A stretch of 11,403 nucleotides of DNA from Acidobacteriaceae bacterium (lineage in GTDB: Bacteria; Acidobacteriota; Terriglobia; Terriglobales; SbA1): NCBI GenBank assembly GCA_019237515.1, contig JAFAGX010000497.1:1-11403 (forward strand), read 5' to 3'. A program made the position numbers and the translations under genes. The notes beneath the pieces are model-generated. The model was not told the origin of the DNA. It saw only the letters and a program-made list of their open reading frames with translations, and searched no databases. Below are positions 1 to 7,037 of this stretch, piece after piece. The stretch's first letter is position 1. Each line of letters begins with the position of its first letter.

Positions 1-1
1 G

Positions 2-1318
2 AACTATGACGACAACAGTCTGCAGACGACGCTGCCGGCGAGCTATCCCACGGGAGGTGAGGTTGGCAATGAGCGACAGGCGCTAGGCCCGCGCCTTGAC
101 CAGTTGTGGTCGCCACCTATTCATGGCTTGGGGGGCACGGTGGGAAGCGGTGTTTTTGCGCTTCCATCGTGGGACAGTATCGACTTCACAGGGATCGATT
201 ACATCCTCAATCAAGTAAACTGGCCCAAGAACCACAACCCGTATAGCCAGCAGTGGACTCTCGATACGCAGTTCGCTGTAACCCCCACTCTGCTGCTCGA
301 CATTGGTTATGTGGGCTCTCATGGATCACGCCTCTCGACCTATTGGCTGTTCAACACCGCATATCTCCCGAAGGTTCCAGCTGACAACTGCAATTACCTG
401 TTCGACGCCTCTCAGGCAACGGGGAGCAATGCCAGTTGTGCAACTGATCCCAATTTCCAGCCAATTGATAAGCGCGTGCCATTCCCCGGCCTGCCCTCAA
501 TGATGTACGCAAATGCGAACGTTTTGAGCTCAAATTACAATTCGCTGCAGGTTCAATTGCGGCAGCGATTTCGGCACGGGCTGACCTATCACATTGCGTA
601 TACCTGGTCGAAGTCGCTGGATGATTTCTCCGGAAACAACATCTCTGGAACAGGCAGCTTCATCCAGGATGCTCACAACACTGCCGCCGACTACGGGCCG
701 TCCAGTTTCAATCAGCCGCAGCGCCTTACTGTCAACGGAAGCTGGGAGTTGCCGGTCGGGAAAAATAAACACTGGTCGTTGGGACCGGCCAATTGGATTC
801 TCGGTGGCTGGAAGGCGAGTGGAATTTATACCATCACCTCTGGGCGGACCTTCACGGCCTACGGTTGTACCGTCTGTGGCTTTGACGAGATGGGCGTTGC
901 TTTCCCCAGCCGCTATCGCCCGAACCAAACGAGCAACCCGAACAGAGGTTTCACTCAGACCGACACGGAATGGTTCAATGCCAACGTTTTCTCCCTCGCC
1001 CCACAAGGGACATACGGCAACGAGGGAAAAGGCGAACTGCGAGGGCCATTTTACGAAGATCTCGACCTCAGCTTCGCCAAAGTCTTTCCCATTACTGAAC
1101 GCCAGCACATGCAGGTACGGTTCGAGATGTTCAATGCCGGGTCGACCTGGCACCACGGGGCTTGGTTCCCCTGCGCCACTGTTCCCAACTGCGGCAGCAC
1201 ACCATTAGGATCGCTCGTTCCCCTCCAGAGCCCGGTCTATGTCCCGCCCGCAGAATGGGCGCGCGACAATCTTTGGCAGGGACATACGATCCAGTTGAGT
1301 GCCGTCTATTCCTTCTGA
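2..1318 (+). CDS. Oar-like TonB-dependent outer-membrane receptor, C-terminal part (5' partial)
   Basis: The reading frame is open from base 2 to the TGA at 1316-1318, giving 438 residues with the N-terminus lost at the window edge. The TTG at 104 is only an internal codon. The protein resembles the beta-barrel half of the large carboxypeptidase-regulatory-domain/TonB-dependent receptors (Oar type) abundant in Acidobacteriota. Seen in the fragment: NPYSQQWTLD (about residues 79-88), NYNSLQVQLRQRF (about 178-190), the family-typical AYTWSKSLDD (about 199-208), the ELPVG segment near base 750, and a late MQVRFEMFNAG strand near base 1110. It ends in Tyr-Ser-Phe, and a terminal aromatic residue is usual for barrel proteins inserted by the BAM complex. 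Full-length relatives are usually about 1000-1200 residues, so more than half is missing, including plug and carboxypeptidase-like domain. Its substrate cannot be told; glycans or large organic molecules are plausible. Several Cys pairs lie in likely surface loops. No downstream partner gene is visible. Confidence 0.88.
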   Translation, partial: NYDDNSLQTTLPASYPTGGEVGNERQALGPRLDQLWSPPIHGLGGTVGSGVFALPSWDSIDFTGIDYILNQVNWPKNHNPYSQQWTLDTQFAVTPTLLLDIGYVGSHGSRLSTYWLFNTAYLPKVPADNCNYLFDASQATGSNASCATDPNFQPIDKRVPFPGLPSMMYANANVLSSNYNSLQVQLRQRFRHGLTYHIAYTWSKSLDDFSGNNISGTGSFIQDAHNTAADYGPSSFNQPQRLTVNGSWELPVGKNKHWSLGPANWILGGWKASGIYTITSGRTFTAYGCTVCGFDEMGVAFPSRYRPNQTSNPNRGFTQTDTEWFNANVFSLAPQGTYGNEGKGELRGPFYEDLDLSFAKVFPITERQHMQVRFEMFNAGSTWHHGAWFPCATVPNCGSTPLGSLVPLQSPVYVPPAEWARDNLWQGHTIQLSAVYSF

Positions 1319-1679
1319 TCGTACCGTTCACTTCATCAACAGTATTGTTGGGCAGCCAAATGGCAGCTGACCAAACATGGGCACTTTGTTATCGAGAGCC
1401 GGCGCATCCGTTGCGGTGATGATGCGATCGGTTGTCGCCTTCCCAATGCCCTCAACATCGCCGCACAGTTGGAGGCTTCAGTAGCGACTGTTGTTCACTC
1501 TTGGTTTTTGGCATCTCGCTTGCATTCTTGTTGCGCAGCGAGGGCCGGACAAGTGATACGGCCGAGACGGACTCCGCAATCAACCAGTTCGGAGCGCCGT
1601 AGAGCGCACAAGACCCGCGCGGCACACTTCCGTTGTTTGCGGCCAAGTCTGCCCCTCGCATCGTTTCAGATTTCGGAAT
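1319..1679. other. Intergenic stretch without a convincing gene
   Basis: About 360 bases between the receptor stop and the ribosome-binding site of the small zinc-ribbon gene. Short open frames on both strands have unlikely composition (rich in Arg, Ser and Cys) and no good ribosome-binding site. No T-tracted terminator was seen after the receptor. A weak inverted repeat (CTCGCT near 1515 with AGCGAG near 1540) is too short and too widely spaced to call. Confidence 0.5.
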
Positions 1680-1685
1680 AGGGAG
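1680..1685 (+). promoter_or_regulatory. Ribosome-binding site of the small zinc-ribbon gene
   Basis: AGGGAG sits 5 nt before the ATG at 1691. It is the main evidence that the short frame downstream is translated and that this ATG is its start. Confidence 0.5.
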
Positions 1686-1690
1686 CGAAT

Positions 1691-1882
1691 ATGACCTTTA
1701 GCGTACTGCCGTGGGAATCTACTTCGAACATCATCTCGTCAATCATCAACCTGGTTTGCCCCCAATGTGGCGGAAGAATGTGGGAATACCAATGCGAGGG
1801 AAGATGCGGCAGGAACTGGCTAGCAGAGTGGGAATGGGCGAATCGGGTGACGACAGGTTCTAAATCCAGACAACGCAGGTGA
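1691..1882 (+). CDS. Small zinc-ribbon-like hypothetical protein (63 aa)
   Basis: A 63-codon frame from an ATG with a good AGGGAG ribosome-binding site to a TGA at 1880-1882. The middle has four cysteines in a zinc-ribbon-like layout: Cys23-Pro-Gln-Cys26-Gly-Gly, then Cys35-x3-Cys39. The first pair is a classic zinc-knuckle CPxCGG. The second half is rich in Trp and acidic residues (NWLAEWEWANR), followed by a basic tail. No signal peptide or membrane segment is seen, so a cytosolic metal-binding or nucleic-acid-binding mini-protein is likely; I do not recognise a named family. It lies alone on the plus strand between the receptor and the convergent MscS-type gene. The opposite strand is also open here but encodes an unlikely protein. 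The call rests on the cysteine pattern and the ribosome-binding site. Confidence 0.55.
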   Translation: MTFSVLPWESTSNIISSIINLVCPQCGGRMWEYQCEGRCGRNWLAEWEWANRVTTGSKSRQRR

Positions 1883-1926
1883 TGGTGGCCGGCGCACGCG
1901 CTTATCCAACTCACATATCCAATACA

Positions 1927-1961
1927 CCGTCCGCTCATGAGGCTGAGTCTCGCGCGGATGG
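1927..1961. terminator. Possible hairpin between convergent genes
   Basis: CCGTCCGC (1927-1934) can pair with GCGGATGG (1954-1961) as an 8-bp stem with one G-U pair. The loop contains a small inner stem (GAGG with TCTC). It lies between the end of the zinc-ribbon gene (1882, plus) and the end of the MscS-type gene (2076, minus), where a bidirectional terminator would be expected. No T-tract follows on either strand, so it is not a classical intrinsic terminator. Confidence 0.25.
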
Positions 1962-2075
1962 GCCGGTCTGGGTAGCCCGGTGAGTTCACAGCACAACAAC
2001 AGCAAAGCAAGCATTAGCGATTTGAAGTAGAATTCGGGGCAACGTTTATTTGCTATGAATTCGCAGTTCGGGCTA

Positions 2076-3695
2076 TCACTGTGCAACTTTTGCGGAGAGT
2101 TCCAGCGTGGCGGGCTTCACGTCAGCTAAATTGAACCGGGACAGGCCAGTCGACGGGGATGCCAAAACTATCGAATTCGAAAACGTGACCACTCCGCCCG
2201 TCGGCCGCTGCGTTCGAGTATCGATCTCTTTTAGCTGAAACTGCAGCCAGCCGATGTCGATCACATCGCCAGTCACTCCCGAAATCTGCACGCGGTCCCC
2301 AAGTCGTATTCCGCGCTTTCCTACCAGCACAAAATAACCGACTGCCGAAAGAATGAAACTTTGAAGGGCAACCGCAAGCCCCGCAGCTAGAAGGCCAAAG
2401 AAGGTAGCTAAAGAGGTGATGTCCGATGCTAGGGCAAACGCGACGATGATGACGATGGTAGCCCAAATGACAACTCGCTGCGTAACCAGGATGACGTGGC
2501 GACGCTCAGTGTCGCGCATATGACGCCGTATAACACTGTGCACAACCGCGCCTATGATCACAAGCGACACAATCAGCGCGATAGTTCCGACCAGCCGACG
2601 AATCAGATTTTTCCATGTTTTTTCGTCTTCTGTGGCGACAGCTGCGCGCCAACTTTTCAAGTGCGAACCGTATGCGGCGAGCAATACTCGTTGCTTGTCC
2701 GATGCCACGATCGCGGGAGAGAGTGCTTTTACTAACGCTGCAAGCTCATCGAGGCGAGCTTTTTGTTGTTGCAGTTCATCGAGGTCGCTTACCTGAAGAT
2801 AATTTCGGGCGACGTCTGGAACGCGTTTATTAATTGCAGCCAGCAACGGCTTGCGGAGATCGTCAGACGTCTGCCTCAGTTTTTCGGTTCGGCGGATCTC
2901 GTCATCCAGGATGCCGACTTTCTTTCCCAGTGCGGATGCTTCTGAGCTGAGGGAAAGTATCCCGGACTCGGGCGGTTTTACAGCCGGAGAGGTACTCGAG
3001 TTCCGCATTTCCTGTGCCGCGCCGTTGGGACTGCTCACCGTAGGAACGGTCCGCGCGAGGTCGTCGATACTTGAGGCCAAATCTCCCGTCTCGCGACCTG
3101 CGACGGCGTGCATAAATTCAACCACCTCGCGAACAGTCGCCAATCCCGCCTGTGAGACGTCGAGCCGGCTCTGGCTCGCATCCAGTGCCGCCTGCAAATT
3201 GCGGCGTTCGACTCCGCGTGCCGTCTCAAGCTTCTTCTGGATTGCTGCGATTTCCTGGCTGGCTTGCTGCTCCCACAACTCGGCATTGTTTTCCAACTGA
3301 ACGAATTGGGCCAGATCGGGCGATAGGCCAGTCGCAATCGGGCCGCGGACGTTCTCTTTGCCTGCTGACAAGCTTGCTGCAACCGCCGCATCGGCATGGG
3401 CAAAATCAAACGATAGTCCGACAATCTGTGCAGCTACCGAGCGATTGTCCTCCAGAAACACAAGATCCGCCGGTTCAGTTGCAATCTGGCGTTCGATTGC
3501 ACAGTGGCGATACCAATCGATCGAGTCGGTCAAAAATGCGATTACTTGTTCATTGGTTGGGAGATCGGATGCTGCCGGCGAAACTTCGGCCGAGAGCGCG
3601 AGCGTAACCACAATCGGGAGGAGCAGGTAGCAAGCTTGGCGTAGCCTGAACCTGCTCGAGCGAATTTGAGATGACATTCGTGATCTCGTGCACAT
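2076..3695 (-). CDS. MscS-family mechanosensitive channel-like protein with large periplasmic region, short C-terminus
   Basis: A 539-residue inner-membrane protein. The start at 3695 is supported by GGGAGGA 5 nt upstream. Residues 1-42 form a basic, hydrophobic signal sequence ending near SPAAS. Residues about 45-360 are predicted periplasmic and largely helical or coiled-coil, rich in Gln, Glu, Ala and Leu (about 135-195 and 245-325). Membrane segments follow at about 366-389 and 406-424. The third, at about 428-458, is the Gly/Ala-rich MscS pore helix (FFGLLAAGLAVALQSFILSA). Next comes the conserved GIRLGDRVQISGVTGDVIDI stretch of the MscS beta domain (462-481) and the FSNSIV motif (505-510). 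The protein ends about 29 residues later, so the C-terminal alpha/beta domain that builds the usual cytosolic cage is absent; the reading frame itself is intact. MscS proteins gate on membrane tension and release solutes in hypo-osmotic shock. It is the last gene of the minus-strand run, 37 nt after the DUF4136 gene. Confidence 0.88.
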   Translation of the reverse strand: MCTRSRMSSQIRSSRFRLRQACYLLLPIVVTLALSAEVSPAASDLPTNEQVIAFLTDSIDWYRHCAIERQIATEPADLVFLEDNRSVAAQIVGLSFDFAHADAAVAASLSAGKENVRGPIATGLSPDLAQFVQLENNAELWEQQASQEIAAIQKKLETARGVERRNLQAALDASQSRLDVSQAGLATVREVVEFMHAVAGRETGDLASSIDDLARTVPTVSSPNGAAQEMRNSSTSPAVKPPESGILSLSSEASALGKKVGILDDEIRRTEKLRQTSDDLRKPLLAAINKRVPDVARNYLQVSDLDELQQQKARLDELAALVKALSPAIVASDKQRVLLAAYGSHLKSWRAAVATEDEKTWKNLIRRLVGTIALIVSLVIIGAVVHSVIRRHMRDTERRHVILVTQRVVIWATIVIIVAFALASDITSLATFFGLLAAGLAVALQSFILSAVGYFVLVGKRGIRLGDRVQISGVTGDVIDIGWLQFQLKEIDTRTQRPTGGVVTFSNSIVLASPSTGLSRFNLADVKPATLELSAKVAQ

Positions 3696-3732
3696 TGGTT
3701 TCCTCCCGCGGCCCAGAAGCGTGTGGATCTGC

Positions 3733-4332
3733 CTATTTGCCCCTTCCCGGAGGAAAGTTCTTCAGGAGTTTTTGCGCTCCCTTGTTGAGCCGTTCCTGAT
3801 TCTTTTCCTGTTTTTTGCTGGGTTCGATCGCATGTTGGGCAGCACCGATCCAAACCAGCTTTTTCACGGCAGGGTCATACATGCCCACGACGAAAGTCCC
3901 AATGTAGTTGGAGGAAGTATTCGCCGAAAACGTTCCGAAGCTATTCCCGCCCGGACCCCAGCCGCCGCCCCAAGGTCCCCAGGCGCCTCCGCCCCAGCTG
4001 TCGCCGAAGCCATTGATCTGTTTCTCCTGATCGATGGCAAGCTGGTAGCCAAGAAGTAAATCGGCTTTATCAGCGTCCTCCACCTTGGTGAACCCCTTGG
4101 CCGCCATTTGTGAATCGATTGCCTGCTTGACCTGCGCGTCTAGAATCTGGTCCGGTTGGCCACCTACTGTGGGTACGCCTTGCACTTGATTTACCCATGC
4201 ATACGTGTGGAACTTGGAAAAATCAGCTCCCGGCATATAGTTGGTTCTTACATCCTGCGCGTATGCCACGGAGCACGCGAACAGAGTGGATAAGAAAGTA
4301 AGTAAGGTGAGGACTCGGTTAGTATTTGTCAT
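3733..4332 (-). CDS. DUF4136 domain envelope protein
   Basis: 199 residues from the ATG at 4332, chosen because AAAGGA lies 8 nt upstream and a signal peptide follows at once. An in-frame ATG at 4476 would overlap glgP and add a non-signal leader. The signal is TLLTFLSTLFACSVAYA, with signal-peptidase I cleavage likely after AYA (residue 25). Cys20 in LFAC could be a weak lipobox, and DUF4136 proteins are often lipoproteins. The DUF4136 domain fills most of the mature protein: the N-terminal ADFSKFHTYAW block (36-46), QVKQAIDSQMAAKGF (67-81), the DADLLLGYQ-type strand (about 87-97), and a late strand FVVGMYDPAVKKLVWIG (147-163) before a Lys-rich end (LLKNFPPGRGK). Between them is a Gly/Trp-rich insert (about 110-133). 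The family's biochemical role is unknown; it acts outside the cytoplasm. It lies 109 nt after glgP and 37 nt before the MscS-type gene. Confidence 0.88.
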   Translation of the reverse strand: MTNTNRVLTLLTFLSTLFACSVAYAQDVRTNYMPGADFSKFHTYAWVNQVQGVPTVGGQPDQILDAQVKQAIDSQMAAKGFTKVEDADKADLLLGYQLAIDQEKQINGFGDSWGGGAWGPWGGGWGPGGNSFGTFSANTSSNYIGTFVVGMYDPAVKKLVWIGAAQHAIEPSKKQEKNQERLNKGAQKLLKNFPPGRGK

Positions 4333-4340
4333 TAACAATT

Positions 4341-4346
4341 TCCTTT
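4341..4346 (-). promoter_or_regulatory. Ribosome-binding site deciding the DUF4136 start
   Basis: AAAGGA on the minus strand, 8 nt before the ATG at 4332. It supports this start over the upstream in-frame ATG at 4476, which lies inside the 3' end of glgP. Confidence 0.55.
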
Positions 4347-4441
4347 CAGTAATCTTGTCAGCTTCACGGAAGCGGACTGGATAAAAACTTGTGTGCCGCT
4401 GAACACGAGCACAGGACGAACCAGAGAACGATGCGTGGCAT

Positions 4442-6964
4442 TCATGCTCTCTCCGGAATTGGACATGGTTGTACATTCCAGATTTCGGACGCGTATTCGG
4501 CGATAGTGCGGTCGCTGGAGAATTTCCCCGAGCCCGCTATATTCAAAATTGTTTTCCGTGCCCATTCGTGGCGATCGGCATACAATCCGCACAGGCGCTC
4601 GTCTGCGTCGAGGTAGGACTTCAGATCCGCCAAGTGCATATAGTGGTCGCCCTGCTTCAGCAGCATGTCGCGCAGCGGTTCAAAGACGCCGGGTTCATAG
4701 CGGCTGAAATAATCGGAGAAAATCAGGTCCAGCGCTTGGCGGGTCTCCGGGTCGTGATCGTAATGCCAGTGCGGGTTGTACCAGCCGCGGCTGTCAATCA
4801 CCTGCTTTGCCGTCAGACCGAACAGGAAGAAATTCTCCTCACCCGCTTGCGCTGCCATTTCAATCGTCGCACCGTCGCGGGTGCCAACCGTTAATGCGCC
4901 GTTCATCATGAACTTCATGTTGCTTGTGCCGCTGGCTTCGTATCCCGCCGTTGAAATCTGGTTGGAGACATCGCTTGCCGGAATCAAATGCTCCGCAAGC
5001 GAAACGCAATAATCTGGCAGGAATATCACCCGAATCCGTCCACGAACTGCGGGGTCGTTGTCGATGGTCGCAGCCAGATTGTTAATGAATTTGATAATTA
5101 CTTTGGCCAGTCGGTACGCAGGCGCAGCCTTGCCGGCAAAGAAAAACGTCCGTGGATGCACCTCGATCCCGGGATTTTCCCGTAGCCGGTTATAGAGCAC
5201 CACGACGCGCAGGGCATTCAGAAACTGACGCTTGTACTCGTGAATGCGCTTAATCTGGCAATCGAAGATTGAATCTGGGTCGAGAGTCTGTCCAGTCGAC
5301 CAGTGGAGCCAATTACAAAAATGCAGCTTGGCTGTACGCTTTGCATTCAGAAAATCTTCGCGGAAGCCGCTGTCGATGGTGAAGGCTTTCAGGTTGCTTA
5401 GTTCGTTCAGGTTCTTTATCCACTCATCGCCAATGGCATCAGTGATCAATTTTGAGAGTTCAGGGTTGCACAATTGCAACCAGCGCCGTGGCGTAACGCC
5501 GTTAGTTTTATTGTTGAATCGCTCAGGGAAGATTGCGCCTAAGTCTTTGAGGGTAGTCTCGCGCAGCAGGTTCGAGTGAATCTCGGCCACTCCGTTGGTG
5601 CTGTGGGAGCCAACGACCGCCAGATTGGCCATGCGTACCTTCTTTTCGAGCTTCCCATTACCGCTCTCTTCAATAAGGCTGACGCGCTCTACACGAGCTT
5701 GATCGCCCGGAAATCGCCCCCGAACATCGCCCAGAAAACGGCGATTGATTTCGTAAATAATTTCGAGTTGCCTAGGGAGCATGTCTTCGAACCACGCCAC
5801 CGGCCATTTCTCAAGAGCTTCGGGCAACAAGGTGTGATTGGTATATGCCAGCGTTTTTTGTGTGATCTGCCAGGCTTCATCCCATCCGAGGTGGATCTGG
5901 TCAACCAGGATACGCATGAGTTCCGGAACGGACAGCGCCGGATGCGTGTCATTCATCTGAATTGCGACTTTATCTGCAAACGAAGTCCAATCGGAGTTGG
6001 ATCGCTGGAAGCGGCGTACCGCATCCGCAAGCGAGCAGGCAACCAGGAAATACTCCTGCAATAGGCGTAGCCCCTGACCCTGAAGTTTGGAATCATCCGG
6101 ATAGAGGACGCGTGTCAAAGTTTCGGCGGTAAGCGTCTGGGTGAACGCTTCCACAAAATCACCTTGAGAGAAGTCTTCAAAGTTAAAGTATTCGGGAGCG
6201 GCCGCCGCCCACAGGCGCAGCGTGTTGATGGTGGCGCCGCCATAGCCGATGACAGGACGATCGAATGGGATGCCGATCAGCGTCGAGGGACGTCCCGGCA
6301 CCGGACGCAGACTGCCTCCGCTGAGCTCGAACGAGCAACCCACGGGTACTTCCACCTTCTCGTTTGGGCGTGCGATCTCCCACGGATCGGGTGAACGCAG
6401 CCAGTTGTCCGGGGTCTCGTGCTGCCATCCATTCTGGATGGTCTGTTTGAAAATCCCATATTCGTATCGCAGTCCGTAACCCATGGCCGGCAGTTGCATG
6501 GATGCGGCGGATTCGATAAAGCAGGCGGCGAGACGTCCAAGTCCACCATTGCCCAGGCCTGCATCGGGCTCCTGCTCCAGAATTTCGACCAAGTTGAGTT
6601 TCTTTTCGGCGACGACCTGGTCCGCTACCGGCCCGAGCAGAAGATTCATGACGTTGTTGGCGAGCGAGCGGCCGATGAGGAATTCCATTGAGAGGTAATA
6701 CAGCCGCTTGGGATTTCGTTGTTCGTAGGTCTTCTCTGTCAAAAGCCATCGTTGCGAGAGAACGTCGCGCACTGAGCGCGCGATGGCCTCGAAGCGGTCA
6801 CGCGCAGTCGCCCGCGCCAAGTCGACCCCACTGTCAAACAGCAGATGCCGTTCATACAATGCTTCGTCTGTTCCCGAAAAATGCACGGGCCCACATCCGT
6901 ATTGAGTTCTGAGTCTCTCAATGTCTGATAGCGCTTGCTGTTTTGCAGCAGTTTTAGTGATCAT
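4442..6964 (-). CDS. glgP: Glycogen/alpha-glucan phosphorylase
   Basis: 840 residues from the ATG at 6964, normal for the family (about 800-850). The enzyme removes terminal glucose units from glycogen or maltodextrin with inorganic phosphate, giving glucose-1-phosphate in the cytosol; it is a GT35 enzyme using pyridoxal phosphate. Motifs seen, numbered from this start: YLSMEFLIGRSL (90-101), GLGNGGLGRLAACF (136-149), NDTHPAL (338-344), the FNNKTNGVTPRRW block (483-495), QIKRIHEYKRQ (570-580), and the PLP signature EASGTSNMKFMMN (676-688) with Lys684 as the cofactor lysine. The sequence is intact throughout. A TTG at 6979 could add five residues (GGGA lies 5 nt ahead of it), but the ATG with GGAA 9 nt upstream is preferred. 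The gene follows xfp by 73 nt with no clear terminator, suggesting co-transcription: glycogen phosphorolysis feeding the phosphoketolase shunt. Confidence 0.96.
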   Translation of the reverse strand: MITKTAAKQQALSDIERLRTQYGCGPVHFSGTDEALYERHLLFDSGVDLARATARDRFEAIARSVRDVLSQRWLLTEKTYEQRNPKRLYYLSMEFLIGRSLANNVMNLLLGPVADQVVAEKKLNLVEILEQEPDAGLGNGGLGRLAACFIESAASMQLPAMGYGLRYEYGIFKQTIQNGWQHETPDNWLRSPDPWEIARPNEKVEVPVGCSFELSGGSLRPVPGRPSTLIGIPFDRPVIGYGGATINTLRLWAAAAPEYFNFEDFSQGDFVEAFTQTLTAETLTRVLYPDDSKLQGQGLRLLQEYFLVACSLADAVRRFQRSNSDWTSFADKVAIQMNDTHPALSVPELMRILVDQIHLGWDEAWQITQKTLAYTNHTLLPEALEKWPVAWFEDMLPRQLEIIYEINRRFLGDVRGRFPGDQARVERVSLIEESGNGKLEKKVRMANLAVVGSHSTNGVAEIHSNLLRETTLKDLGAIFPERFNNKTNGVTPRRWLQLCNPELSKLITDAIGDEWIKNLNELSNLKAFTIDSGFREDFLNAKRTAKLHFCNWLHWSTGQTLDPDSIFDCQIKRIHEYKRQFLNALRVVVLYNRLRENPGIEVHPRTFFFAGKAAPAYRLAKVIIKFINNLAATIDNDPAVRGRIRVIFLPDYCVSLAEHLIPASDVSNQISTAGYEASGTSNMKFMMNGALTVGTRDGATIEMAAQAGEENFFLFGLTAKQVIDSRGWYNPHWHYDHDPETRQALDLIFSDYFSRYEPGVFEPLRDMLLKQGDHYMHLADLKSYLDADERLCGLYADRHEWARKTILNIAGSGKFSSDRTIAEYASEIWNVQPCPIPERA

Positions 6965-7037
6965 GCTTAAGTGTTCCAATCGTTCCCAGCAACAGGGTGG
7001 CGTGGTCTGATTCTGGAGAACTGCATAAAATCATTCA

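Noticed and set aside
530..1156. Long open frame on the minus strand (208 codons) opposite the receptor gene
   Set aside because: It lies wholly inside the well-supported receptor frame, matches no family I recognise, and has the composition expected of an antisense shadow.
1666..2010. Minus-strand frame of 114 codons starting with a run of Cys
   Set aside because: Unlikely composition, and it overlaps the better supported zinc-ribbon gene, which has a ribosome-binding site and a metal-binding pattern.
4333..4476. N-terminal extension of the DUF4136 protein to the ATG at 4476
   Set aside because: The extension overlaps the glgP end, lacks signal-peptide character, and the inner ATG has both a ribosome-binding site and an immediate signal peptide.
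6965..7037. Possible terminator between xfp and glgP
   Set aside because: Only a 3-bp CCC/GGG pairing was found, with no T-tract, so read-through into glgP is more likely.
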